Below, piece by piece: positions 11,028-21,911 of a stretch of 64,000 nt of DNA; within the stretch, counting starts at the first letter, position 1; every line of letters begins with the position of its first letter. The position numbers were made by a program, and so were the translations under genes. Origin of the DNA: Cylindrodendrum hubeiense (lineage: Eukaryota; Ascomycota; Sordariomycetes; Hypocreales; Nectriaceae); assembly GCA_014621425.1 (NCBI GenBank), contig JAANBB010000041.1, positions 114,657-178,656 of the forward strand, written 5' to 3'. Under the pieces are notes generated by a model. It searched no databases, was not told the origin of the DNA, and was given only the letters and a program-made list of their open reading frames with translations.

Positions 11028-12114
11028 ATGTTCTCTTCAGCAACTCTTAGAGCAGCACCGCTGCGACGGCTTGTGGCACGCCAGACCGTTCGTTCATTCA
11101 GCCATGCCAACCCTCACTCGCGCCTGATCGTTCCCTCCCACCAAGCCTCTCAGCGTCTGGTGAACCAGTCTAAGCCAATCAAGCACTCCGCTTCCTTTGC
11201 GACCAGCGCTGAGGCCGTCGCGCCCGCCCCAGAGCCCATCGCTCCCCAGGAAGAGAACCAAAACTTCGCCGCCGTTGCCACGGGCGGTATCCCCTATCCA
11301 GGTATCCCCAAGATCGAGGATCCGTACCAGAAGCGTCAATGGCAGCTCGAACACATGGCGGGTGCCTTCCGTGTGTTTGCACGATTGGGCTTCACCGAGG
11401 GTGCTGCGGGACACATTAGCGTTCGTGACACGGTTGATCCCAACACATTTTGGATCAACCCGATGGGCAAGCACTTTGGTATGTTACGGGCCTCCGATAT
11501 GGTTCACATCGATGAGGATGGCCAAGTCATCGGCGGCAACCGAGCTGCCGTCAACGCCGCCGGCTTCATGATCCATTCGGCCATCCACAAGGCGCGTCCT
11601 GATGTCCACGCCGCCTGCCACGCGCACTCCAAGTTCGGAAAGGCATGGTCGACGTTCGGTAAGCCTCTGGATATCATTAACCAGGACGCTTGCATGTTCT
11701 GGAACAACCAGAGCGTGTACTCAAGCTTCGGCGGCGTTGTGCTAGCCGCCGAGGAGGGCGACAACATCGCCAAGGCGCTAGGCCCCGTGAACCGCACAGT
11801 TGTCTTGCAGAACCACGGACTGCTTACGGCGGGCGGCACTGTTGACGAAGCGGCGTACTTGTTCTCGTTGATGGAGCGCTCTTGCGAGGTGCAGCTGCTT
11901 GTGGAGAGTGCCGGGTTGGAGAAGAGAGCTATTGGCGAGGAGGAGGCCAAGTTTACTTATGAGGTCAATGCTGACCCGGTATGTTGCCCTAATGCGATAA
12001 CTATGAGGCGAATACTAACTAATGCGGTATTAGGAAACGCTTTATACCGAGTTCCAGCCTGATTTTGAATATGAGATTTGGAAGTCCAACGGGGAGGTTA
12101 CGAACGGACTCTAG
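11028..12114 (+). CDS. Class II aldolase/adducin domain protein
   Basis: A 343-residue protein in two exons, 11028-11978 and 12034-12114. The intron is 55 nt with branch site CTAAC, and the last exon encodes ETLYTEFQPDFEYEIWKS plus a short tail ending NGL. The N-terminal about 60 residues are Arg/Ser/Ala-rich without acidic residues (MFSSATLRAAPLRRLVARQT), a likely mitochondrial presequence. The class II aldolase/adducin fold follows from about 105. Zn-binding His candidates are in ACHAHSKFGKAW and LQNHGLLTAGG, with the domain-typical GFTEGAAGHISVRD and WINPMGKHF. Bacterial relatives include fuculose-phosphate aldolase; the fungal members' substrate is not established, so I give only the domain. 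Confidence 0.88.
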
Positions 12115-12524
12115 AAGATGAACCCAATATGACACTTAGGGAGGTTTCACTCATTACATCGATACCTATGACTATTTACGAGTGGAAGATATATCATATC
12201 TAGCAATAAGTTACAGCGTCTCTTAAGATATACAATACATAAATAAATCTTCATTATTCATATTCTTATGGCCATACCCTATACTAGTTTTGGGTTGGTA
12301 TTTATTTCTTTATTTTCATCTATAATACTCATCTCGAAGCATAAGGCAGCTTTCCAAGACAATACACAAGTCATTAGCTACTCCATTCTTGGGATTTATC
12401 ACTCACATAGCAAAGCTACTGCAATGCCCTGTTCACAAATCGAATAGAAATTGGAGCTATTCTGAACCATTAAATACAGGCTTCTATACAACATCATTGG
12501 ATCTCTTACACAACCAGCAACCCC
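12115..12524. other. Convergent 3' intergenic spacer
   Basis: AT-rich spacer between the 3' ends of the aldolase-like gene (+) and the amine oxidase gene (-). Presumably both 3' UTRs; no other feature seen. Confidence 0.5.
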
Positions 12525-14026
12525 TTACAACCTAGGGACCATAAGCTCATCCGCCACCGGCCGCAGTACGCTTAGAACCTCCTCGGCGCCCCGACTTCCC
12601 GACGCCAATGAGCCTTCGATCTGGCCTCTCCACACATGACTGGTTTCGGAGCCCACGAAATGAAGCTTGTCTTCGATCGCCCATTGGTCCTGTGCCAGGT
12701 CACGCATATAACATGTGGGAAGAGCAGGGCAGGGGACGTGTCGAATCCAGTTATCGGGTTCGAACCCGGACCAGATGATTTCCATGGGGTTAGGGAAGGG
12801 GTTATACTCGCTGAACAGATCACTGATGTGAGCCAAGAGGGTTTCGCGACGCTTGCCCTCCGACATATCCCATAACCTGCGACCGGCTTCACCCGCAAGT
12901 ACACAGGTCAGTGAATAGAGGCCATCGGCATCGCAGGATGAATCACGGGTCTCCCAGACAGGGCCGTCAAGGCTCTGTGCGAATCCATTGAGGCCTTGCT
13001 CGCGCCACCATGGCTTCTCGTAGGCCAGGACAACCTCAGCGTGGAAGCCGGGCTGGTCGAATTCCTGCATCCATTGCTTGTGGTCGCTGAGAGCAGGGCT
13101 GAAATCGATATTGCGGTACGAGGCGGTAGGAACGGCGAGGACGACACGAGAGCACTGGAAGACCTCCCCAGCGAGTGTTGTCAGGACAACCTTGTTGCTG
13201 GAGGTCTGGTCGATCCACTGGACGGCCTGGGACAAGATCACGGAGCCGGGCGTAAGACGGCCGGCAAGAGCGTTGCAGAAAGCTGGGGCGCCAGCGCGGA
13301 AGCGCAGACGGCGGCTGGGGAGGGCGGGCTGGCCGATGGCGTTGAGGAAACCGCCGGCGGTCTTGCAGACGAGGAGGAAGTAGAGGGCGGGGACGTCGCG
13401 GGCGGCGAGGCCGAACAGGTTGGCGGTCCAGGCGTCGGCGAGCTTCTGGATGACGGGGGTGGCACCCTGGGAGACGACGAGCTCGCGGACGTTCATGGAG
13501 CCGAAGTTGGGGAGCCAGAGGGTCGGGTTGTTGAGATCGACGCGCTGCGAGAGGCCCTCGAGGTTGTCGCGGACGCGGGTGTAGGATCTTCGATCATCCT
13601 CGGAGAACTATATACAGAGGTTAGAAGGCCAGATACTCGTAGAGTCCATTGAAATCAACACAGTGGTCAGCGGCTTATAGCACTTACGTTGGGAACACTG
13701 CCATGTTCGTAGCTCCCAGCACCCTGGACGACGCTCTTCCCAGCGGCGAGCTTCTCCTCCATCATTTCAATGCCGAGGCTGCGAACCAGGTTCCAGGCGC
13801 GGGGCTGGTGAACATCGTCGATCCAGGCACCGCAGGCGCCGTTGCGGAGACGTCCGCCGAGACCGTCGTGAGCGTCGAGGACGAGGCACGAGATGCCGGC
13901 CTGCTGGAGCTCGTGGGCGGCGTTGAGACCGCTGAGGCCGGCGCCGACGACGATGACCTCGGCGGAGCGCTTGAGCTGGGAGGCGAAGCTCCGGTGTCGG
14001 CGGACTGTGTCGAGGGGGGAAGCCAT
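12525..14026 (-). CDS. Flavin-containing amine oxidase
   Basis: A 473-residue FAD enzyme that would oxidatively deaminate an amine with release of H2O2. Exons: 14026-13688 and 13607-12525 (phase 0; intron ends CTGTATATAG). The ADP-binding fold is at residues 23-50 (EVIVVGAGLSGLNAAHEL, GxGxxG), followed by the acidic end of beta-2 (LVLDAHDGLGGRLRNG), where the usual GGR is present. Near the C-terminus is the second FAD contact typical of the MAO family, HFVGSETSHVWRGQIEGSLA then SGSRGAEEV. The middle holds conserved aromatic stretches such as YEKPWWREQGLNGFAQ. There is no signal peptide and no SKL-type end, so a cytosolic location is likely. The length matches fungal monoamine/putrescine-oxidase-like proteins; the substrate is unknown. 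Confidence 0.9.
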
Positions 14027-15459
14027 TGGATCGGTGGGTGAGTGTTTCTGGCGTCGAAGTTGATGTCGTCTGGGTAGGCCGCTTTGTTTGGTTTGGATGG
14101 CTTCAAGCTGTTGTGTGCGCTATGCGGACAGACCAAGGCCGAAGGAGGAGAGGAGTCGAGAGTAGGAAGTCAACCAACAAGAAAAAGCCCAATTCCAAGC
14201 GAGAGAAAGATTTTGTCCCTCCGTAATATTCGCCTCGGCGTCAGAGAAGAAAGTCCCCAATCCCAGTCCCAGTCTCACGTCACAGGCCCCTTCGGAACCG
14301 ACATCTCCACCCGCTCCGTTTCCGCCATCAATGCATCTCATCAGCCTCTCGGATTGCTGCCTTTCTGTTTCTCTTCGTCGGCTCCTTTCCGCTTCCCAAT
14401 TGGGTCTGCACCTGCTGTTCCCCAGATACGCCTACGCTACCCTCTTGCGGATTCTGTTTGTCTTGTTCTCTTGGGAATTCACTACAGGTGACAGCTTGGC
14501 CCCCACTTGGCCCCGGCCCGTTGCGATGAAGCCGCCCAATGGCCTCGCCTCCTATTTGCCAACCCGCCGCTCCAAACTCCACCTCGCTCGCCGTAGGTTT
14601 CCTAATTCAGGTTGATGAGTTTAGATCCCGAGACTCAGGGACTTCCTTGCCCGCGAGATCTCCGAGCCTGCCCCGCGATTCCCTGAGATCCCAGTCTCCA
14701 GAACGGAAAGAGAACCCGCACAGCTGCCGACCATCGGCTCCAATCGCCCTGCGTGGTTAAAGCCTCATTCTGAGTACATCACGCGCCACGAGTATTGCCA
14801 TGAAATCTCTCCTCGCCGCCAGGATTCGAGTTGTTTCCAGTTCAGGCGCCTGACTGAGGCCGCTTACTCTCAAATACTCTCACTGAGTTGACACGCTGTT
14901 GAGTGACCATGTTCTGACTAGCCAGGTCCTAGACTCCTCCATAAGTTGACATGCATGCACTTGGCAGCATCTGGCTAGCCCGTATAGGGAGATACATGGC
15001 ATCCAGTGCGCGCAGCTGATCTAAATGGACCCAGTTCTCAAGCCGACCCTTCAAGGTTCTGAGCCGGGGTCACTCCCGAGCCGCCATGAACAGCCATTCA
15101 CCCCAACTAACCTTTATTTTACAACCACGAATACCAACTTACTTCCTCTCGTCATTTGCTTTCAATCCATACTCCTTTTTTCTTTCTCTTTACCACTCCT
15201 GCTCATACAAATCATCTGTAAAGATTGGGGCTTTGTACATGTATCAGGCGTGAATTTGAGTCTTGATGCTGATTCCGACGAACTCCGGAGCCCCCGAGAC
15301 CCCAACCAAATCTCGGAGCCTGCACATGTCACGTTCTAATATTTATTCAGCATCCGAAATTCAATAGCCAACGCTCAAAAAACTGTCACTGGGCTTTGGC
15401 AACCAAAGATGACGTAACTGATAAATGCCCTCCTCGGCTTCCCAATCTAAACCCAATAC
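14027..15459. other. Intergenic
   Basis: 1.4 kb holding the amine oxidase promoter (right after 14026) and the downstream flank of the S9 peptidase gene. Open frames here are short and without protein-like features. Short inverted matches around CTCAGGGA/TCCCTGAG occur at about 14635-14690. Nothing else supported. Confidence 0.45.
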
Positions 15460-17501
15460 TCATAGTAACGTCCTTTGCCACCACTTCTCCTCCTCCTCCA
15501 GCCACAACCTTACATTCGGAGGCTGAGAGAACCCATGTCCCTCCTCCGGCACAACGATCAACTCCACATCCCCACCATTTACCTTTATCGCGTCTGCCAT
15601 CTGCTGAGCCTGGTCGATGGGCGTCACCATATCCTTTCCACCATGAAGTAGCAGTAGTGGTGACTCGATCTGGTCCACGTGATATAGAGGACTTCGCTCG
15701 CGGCAGATCCTTTCCTTGTCCTCTTTGCTCGTGCCTGGTGGGAGAAGCAAATGATCCATATAGTCTGATTCGAGCTTGTGCGTCGACTCGTCCAACCTCT
15801 TGAGATCGCTAATGCCGGAGAGACAGACGCCCGCCGCGAATGTCTTCGGATGGCGCGTCAAGGTCTGGAGCGTATTGAAACCGCCTGCACTGACACCGGT
15901 GATTCCCACCCCGCCAGATCTCACTTTCTGTGTTGCTACTAGATATTCTGCGAACTCTGCAGCGTCGTCCGAATCCAGTTGTCCCCAAGTGCCAAACAGA
16001 GCCTCGCGGTACTCGCGTCCATGCCCAGTCGATCCGCCGTGGTTAAGCGCAAGCAAGGCATATCCCCTCGACGTAAAGTATTGGGTCCGTAGTTTGAGTC
16101 CTGGACCAATGTATGAGGTCGGGCCTCCATGAGCTACCATTATCAGGGGTGGCAATTCACCGTCCGGTGCGTCAAAATTCGGGTTGTGTGGCGGCCACAG
16201 GAAACCATGAATACTTCGACCTGGAGCTTCTTTAGAAATAATAACTAATGACTCTGGGATAGAGTAAAGCGACTCCGGGAGCTCTTCATTTGTAGACTTT
16301 CGTATGGTGGTGATTGTAAAATCATCTCCGAGTTGGCATTTGTATAATGCTTCGGGACTGACTGTCCCGCCTCCGATGACGAGGAATGAAGAGTCATCCA
16401 GTCGAGCCACCGAGTCCAGCATAATTTCCGACAGTATTGATGAGTTCCCGATGGCTTTCCACAGCCCTGTATCCAGGTCGACGATATTCAACTGAGACAC
16501 TCCAGCGGTGACCGAACAGGCCACGAGATATCGTTCCGACAAGGGGGCGTATGTATGACTAGACAATATCAGTTAGTTGGAGTTACCAAGCACCAACAAA
16601 CCAACTCACCTCCCTTGAAACCAGCGAATCTCGCCAACTTCAGACTTATCCAGTTTATCACTCTGGACTTCGACGGAGACATGCTGGCCAGGTGGTATCC
16701 GGAACAAGCGGCGATACCCATTAGGCTCCTTGCCAAAGAACAGAGACCCATCAGGACCCCATCGAGGCTCTGCAACACCCTCGCGATCTTTCCCAGCAAT
16801 CAATTCAACGTCAGAGACAGAGCCGTCAGCCTGCCAGGTTGCAGTGTACAACTTGGCTGCATCGAAAGGGAGGTCGGGATGGTTCCACTCTAGCCAAACC
16901 AGTTTCGTCCCGTCGGGACTGAAATTCGGAGTGTAGTAGAAATCAGCACTGCCGAGAATCCTTTTAACCTCTCCTGTTTCGGTGTTGATAGCCACAATGT
17001 AATTCCTGACTTCGGTGGGAGTATCGTGCTCGTGATCTTCCTGATTGGCCAACGCCCAAGGATGCACCGGATGGGCGTCAAAGTTGGAATATCTCAACTT
17101 AGGCGAGCCTGTGAGCAATAAAACCGCACTGGTGTCCGGGTTCAGGATGTGGACTGTGTTATCCTTGTTGGAAAAGATGATCCGGTCGTCGGGTAGCACG
17201 GCGTACGGCGCGCCGCCATACTCGTAGACTGAGTTTTTAGCACTATACTCGGTAGGCAGGACGTCCTTCAGTCCATCTTTGGTGATTTCAATGATTGAGG
17301 TACCACCAGCTTCTCGACTCTCGGTGAAGAATGCTCGCCCGGACTGAGCCTACACCCTAGTCAGCACGACATCCAACACCCCTGGTTAGGGGTTTTTACG
17401 CTGGCACGAGGAGACGACAGCTTCCAGCTTTTGGAAACAACGGAGTCGACAGAGATGGGCGACTCCCATGAGCCGTACGGGGCAGTTTTCTTGGCAAACA
17501 T
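15460..17501 (-). CDS. Prolyl oligopeptidase family (S9) serine peptidase
   Basis: A 646-residue S9 peptidase, resembling dipeptidyl/acylaminoacyl peptidases that cleave short peptides. Three exons: 17501-17400, 17349-16610 and 16558-15460, with junctions PRAS/AQSGRAFF and RWFQGS/HTYAPL. Residues about 40-400 are a beta-propeller (repeated strands such as FYYTPNFSPDGTKLVWLEWN and EPRWGPDGSLFF). Residues about 400-646 are an alpha/beta hydrolase with APGRSIHGFLWPP and HGGPTSY as entry motifs. The predicted triad is Ser ~504 in GITGVSAGGF, Asp ~590 in LLLHGGKDMVTP and His ~622 in VPEEGHGFSQ. No signal peptide is visible, so the enzyme is probably intracellular. It is transcribed away from the S33-type hydrolase at 17812 across a 310-bp spacer. 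Confidence 0.92.
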
Positions 17502-17811
17502 GGCGATGGCGATCTGGAGGCTCCAACAATAACAAGGGATTGGTGACGGATCTATAAGGGGGAGGGTTTTGGAGGATCACTGCATGACAAACCGACCTGC
17601 CTCGCAACACGCTGTTACACAGCTGTTTTAAGTGGCGCTGCAGGGGGTCAGTCGCGCTCCAGGGTACGTTAGCAATGACTCGGCCCGCGGGGTTCGCGGG
17701 TGCTACCCGTCCCTCTCCCTTGCGCCACTGTCAGCCTTCATCTTCACTCTCTCATGATTGCATTTACTCATTCAACACGACATTTCCTGTGTACTTGACA
17801 TCAATTAAGGC
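17502..17811. promoter_or_regulatory. Shared 310-bp promoter of two divergent peptidase genes
   Basis: The only sequence between the start codons of the S9 peptidase (17501, minus) and the S33-type hydrolase (17812, plus). A single bidirectional promoter is therefore likely (inference). No specific factor site is recognised. Confidence 0.45.
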
Positions 17812-19764
17812 ATGGGGAAGGAAATAGCGACACCTCCGCAGAGGCCTCGACGCCGGCCCTGGTGGGTAGTGCCGGTATGCCTCACTGCCTTCGTCGTCCT
17901 CTCGGAAGTCTTCCAACTCCGAGTCAAGCGCACTCGCCGAATCCAAGAACTTGAAGGCGTCTATGGCGGATTCCCTAAGCACGACGACCCCTTTCGCTTT
18001 CTTCCGTGCACCAATGCGACTTTACCGCCCGACCTTGACGACCCCGAGCCGGAACGAAGCTGGAAGGCGCTGTATGACCCAAATCCGGACAATTGGAGCT
18101 GGGGAAACAGAGCGCCAGAGCACGCGGACAATGCTGACCCGTACGCTGGACGGGGCATCTATATATGCGGTTATTTAGACGTGCCACTGGATTACACTAA
18201 TAGCTCCGATACTCGCATTGCTCGCCTGGCCGTGACCAAGTTCCAAGTCTCCGGTCTCCGCCGGAATCACGGCAATTCCTCCCCCAACGCTGGACGTGGG
18301 AGCAAGAATACCATCGTCATCGAGCCCGGCGGCCCTGGTGGCAGCGGTACCTCATATGCATGGCGCGCCGCAGAGGATATCACCAAGCGGCTTAGCGATG
18401 GTCAGTTCGATGTTCTAGGATGGGATCCTCGAGGCGTCAACGCCTCGCTCCCAGCCATGTCATGCTTCCCCTATAACGCCGACCGAGACCGCTGGTCTCT
18501 GCTCGCCAATCAGTATCGGGAGGTTTCGCCTTCACCCATAGCACAGCTGGAAATCGCCGATGCTATGAACGACGCTATCTTTCGCGCTTGCTGGGAGAAG
18601 CACGGTGATCTTCCGCGCTTTGTCTCCACGGCCTTCGTTGCCCGAGATTTGGAAGAGATCCGGAAGGCGCTGGGTGAGGATGAGTTGACGGGATATCTCG
18701 TCAGCTACGGCACAGGTATCGGACAGACCTATGCAAACATGTTTCCTAACAGTGTGGGTCCCATGATCCTTGATGGCACTGAGTATGTTAAAGATCACCG
18801 CCTGCTGGGAGGGTTTGGCTGGACGGCTCTCGACAATGTTACCGATGCCTGGAACGACGGGTTCCTTGGCGAGTGTATTAATGCCGGACCAGAGCATTGC
18901 ACACTCGCAAAGTCCAAAGATGGGCATTCCGTCTCCCTAAAAGCCCTCAAGAAGCGTATGGACACGCTAGTGACCTCCCTCATTGAAAGGCCGATCCCTG
19001 GATATACCGACTTCAGCGGGCCTTCGGTCATCACGTACTCTTCCCTTGTCGGCGCCATCTACGGCTCTCTCTACAACGCGCGGAGCTGGCCCGCACTCGC
19101 ACAGATGCTCTCCGAGCTTGAAGACGGCAACTCAACCCTCGCAACCGCGTTCCTCGAGCACATTACTTGGGAATACGACCCTACAATACCTGCCACTCCT
19201 TCTCGGCGCCCATCATCTGATGAGCTTACTGCTCTTGTCATCTGTGCTGACGGCTACGATGCACCGCTCCCTGACGATGACTTGACCTGGTGGGCCTCTC
19301 TCTGGGCTAACATGACTGCCGACTCTTGGATCGCGGGTAACTCGCGTTTCTCCATCGTCTTCCCTTGCCAACATTTCACCGACTACTGGCCCAAGCCCGC
19401 AGAGGTCTACCGGGGTGACCTGAATAACACACTCAGTTTCCCAGTCTTGTTGATTGCTGAGACATATGACCCAGCAACGCCGTTGCGCAACGGTAGAAGG
19501 CTTCTCGCCGAGATGGGTGATAATGCGCGGCTCGTTGTTCACCATGGCTATGGTCATTCTTCTAGAGATACGTCGGACTGTACGGATGCCATTGCCAAGG
19601 CCTACATTATGAGGCGCGAGCTACCAAAGGAGTCTGAGACAGCATGCTATGCCAATGAGAAGCCTTACTTGTATGATCTAGGCAAGGATGGGATGTCAAC
19701 GGCAGCCAAGGAGCAGTGGGATCCCGTTGCAGAATGGATCAAGTACACGAAAACGCCAGTTTGA
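17812..19764 (+). CDS. Membrane-anchored alpha/beta hydrolase, tripeptidyl-aminopeptidase (S33/TAP-like) type
   Basis: A 650-residue single-exon protein. Residues about 17-36 (WWVVPVCLTAFVVLSEVF) after a basic head form a type II signal anchor, so the catalytic part faces the secretory lumen or the outside; several N-x-S/T sites agree. The hydrolase starts near YICGYLDVPLDYTN and has the oxyanion stretch IEPGGPGGSGTSY. Predicted triad: Ser298 in YLVSYGTGIGQTYANMF, Asp553 in AETYDPATPLRNG and His582 in VHHGYGHSSRD; the C-terminal part matches the TAP-like domain. The nucleophile context is LVSYG, so the first Gly of the usual GxSxG is Leu, while S-Y-G-T and both other residues are kept. Relatives release tripeptides or dipeptides from N-termini; the exact specificity is unknown. 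Confidence 0.88.
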   Translation: MGKEIATPPQRPRRRPWWVVPVCLTAFVVLSEVFQLRVKRTRRIQELEGVYGGFPKHDDPFRFLPCTNATLPPDLDDPEPERSWKALYDPNPDNWSWGNRAPEHADNADPYAGRGIYICGYLDVPLDYTNSSDTRIARLAVTKFQVSGLRRNHGNSSPNAGRGSKNTIVIEPGGPGGSGTSYAWRAAEDITKRLSDGQFDVLGWDPRGVNASLPAMSCFPYNADRDRWSLLANQYREVSPSPIAQLEIADAMNDAIFRACWEKHGDLPRFVSTAFVARDLEEIRKALGEDELTGYLVSYGTGIGQTYANMFPNSVGPMILDGTEYVKDHRLLGGFGWTALDNVTDAWNDGFLGECINAGPEHCTLAKSKDGHSVSLKALKKRMDTLVTSLIERPIPGYTDFSGPSVITYSSLVGAIYGSLYNARSWPALAQMLSELEDGNSTLATAFLEHITWEYDPTIPATPSRRPSSDELTALVICADGYDAPLPDDDLTWWASLWANMTADSWIAGNSRFSIVFPCQHFTDYWPKPAEVYRGDLNNTLSFPVLLIAETYDPATPLRNGRRLLAEMGDNARLVVHHGYGHSSRDTSDCTDAIAKAYIMRRELPKESETACYANEKPYLYDLGKDGMSTAAKEQWDPVAEWIKYTKTPV

Positions 19765-20100
19765 TAAACACCCACGTTTTGTATGTATTATACTATTGCC
19801 ATTTTCAAATATGATCCCCTTTAAAGACGAACTTTTACTCTTGGATTTCTTGGGTTTTTCTTAAGCAGGTCTTTCCCATACGCTTTGATTATTCGTATCC
19901 ATTCCAACCGACCTAGCTCCTCTTCATTAACTCCAACACTCCTTAACTCATGTCAGACTCATTTAGTACACCCACTATTGCACTGACCTGAGTTCCCATT
20001 TAATCCCTATTCTAGAAGACAGGATGATTCTCTCATATTTTGGCCAGTTTTTAATATGTTAGAGTATGTCTATTACACTTCTCATTACAGACAATCACAC
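19765..20100. other. Convergent 3' spacer
   Basis: AT-rich 336-bp spacer between two converging genes; presumably 3' UTRs and poly(A) sites. Nothing else seen. Confidence 0.5.
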
Positions 20101-21020
20101 CTAGAGCATTAACCCAACTGTCGTTGCAATACAGCCAAACCACAACGCCCAAGAGATACTCTCTGCCATGATACTATAACCAGCGTTGTTAGGGGGTGCC
20201 GCAGCAGTAGTAGATGCTGTGTCAGTAGAGGTAGTAGTGGCTGTCGCCGTCGCTGCCGATATTTTCGTGGTCGTTGTCTCTGCCGCCGCCGTTGCGTTTT
20301 TAGTCAGGCATTTAGCCATCGGATCCGAATCCCCCCTACACTCTTCCACGCAGGCATCCAGCTCCTCGCCTTTTTTCCGTGGGAACGGCACATACGGCGC
20401 GACAAACTTTGTTTGGCACTCCTCGAGACACGGCACCGCGCTGCACGGCATGGTGGAGACGTACTCCTCGATGCCGTAGTCGGACGACTCATATTCGAAC
20501 TCGGACCAGTTGCCCGTTGCGCCCGTCAGGTTAAATATCGTGGCCGAGAAGGCCGCGAAGGTTGGGGTGTATCCTGAGATGCTACCGTTGTCTAGAGGGG
20601 TGAAGAGCATATAATCCAGGCTGTAGGGGTAGCCATCGGGGAATGAGCCTTTGGGAATGCTGGTGTTGAAGTTGATCAGGTTGGTTGAGACGCAGCCTTC
20701 AAGATAGCCTATGCAGTCAAGTCAGAGAAGCAACGTTTGATAAGTTCGGGAATTTTACAATAACGGCGCCAGATAATCAATCGCCCGGTCCGATCCGTCA
20801 TGGTTTCATACGTCGGGTCGCTCATGAGATATACCCTCAGATACTTCATATCGCATCGCCCCGGCCCCTGGCAGTCCGGGTTCGGCCACGAAGCTGCGGT
20901 GAGGTTGGTAAAAATGGTGAAGGGTTCGCCCGCGTGCACGACCTTTGGCGTGGTCAAGACGGTGCCGTCTTCATATGCGGACACAAGAGTTGCCAGGCAG
21001 AAGAATATGAGAGGCAACAT
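20101..21020 (-). CDS. Secreted, probably GPI-anchored cysteine-containing protein
   Basis: A 289-residue protein in exons 21020-20759 and 20708-20101. The intron is 50 nt with donor GTAAAA, and the junction restores a Cys codon in WRRYCYLEGC. The signal peptide MLPLIFFCLATLVSA is followed by a domain with about ten Cys (CQGPGRCDMKYLRVYLMSD, STMPCSAVPCLEECQTKF, DACVEECRGD) and N-glycosylation sites. Then comes a Thr/Ala-rich stalk (residues ~225-260) and a C-terminal hydrophobic segment (WALWFGCIATTVGLML) right after a small-residue stretch, as in GPI attachment signals. An upstream in-frame ATG at 21182 would bury the signal peptide and was not used. I do not recognise a named family. Confidence 0.8.
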
Positions 21021-21911
21021 TATGCGCGCAAGTCGTCGGCGATCCCTAACGTAGGTATTTATGATTGGGGTTGGCTTATGACGAGAGCTGCCAGTCAACC
21101 GCCGTTCTCGTTGGCGGTCAGTCGACTTCAAACATTGGCAAATCGAGAGTGCAACGTTATTCCAGAGAAGGAAAGTAGCCATTTATTAAGTAGCTGAAGA
21201 ATATTACCCCTCTATGCCTGTTGACGCTGACTTGCTAACTATCCTTGTTCTCAACTACGCCGCTTCTCCCGGCTCCCCTTGCTGCAGCTCGCTTACCCAG
21301 AAAGAACTTACCTTCTCCTCATACGGGCAAAAATGAAGCTGTTCGTGAGTATTACCAATACCTACCATAGTATTGCCTCAAGGGCGTCATGCACGCTGGT
21401 TACTGTGCTGTGCGCGGTGCAGCCTCGTAATCGTTAACTAAACACGGGACCAAGAGACACCAGAGAGGAGTCGCCTGGACAATGAAATGATTGAAACAGG
21501 AACCAGTCCAAAGAATGAAACATATACGTCATTAGCCATGTGGTGCTTGCATTCAGCTCGTAGCCTCGTTCTAAAATTATAGCAGTACGGCGTCTCGTGA
21601 CGTGGGAGTCCCGATATGTTGTCGCATGTCAACACTAAACCACCTGACCCACGTGTCGTGATACTTACCGCCACCCACCCAGGTCACGTACGGTGCGAAG
21701 CACAATCAGGCGCGAAGAGCACTCACCAGAAATACTAAAGCAGGGCCGTTTCGCTTGAAAATGACCGTCAAAAGTGGACTTGGAGTCGTCAATGACCCGT
21801 TTCGGGGTTAACGAGAACAGAGTTAAATGTGAAATCATTAGTGTCATAAGATACAGATATGTACAGCTTGCTTGCTCGACTTATATACAGAGCGCCCTGC
21901 CACCCCAAATG
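21021..21911. other. Intergenic
   Basis: 890 bp between the GPI-protein start and the 3' end of the next minus-strand gene. A pyrimidine-rich stretch leads to ATG AAG CTG TTC followed directly by GTGAGT at 21333-21350, but no continuation in frame was found. No gene supported. Confidence 0.4.

Noticed and set aside
12755..12768. CGGGTTCGAACCCG, resembling a tRNA T-arm (box B)
   Set aside because: It is a 14-bp palindrome inside the amine oxidase coding exon, and no box A or acceptor stem pairs around it.
21333..21350. ATG AAG CTG TTC followed directly by GTGAGT, like a short first exon
   Set aside because: No downstream acceptor restores a meaningful open frame on the plus strand before the next gene; no protein could be assembled.
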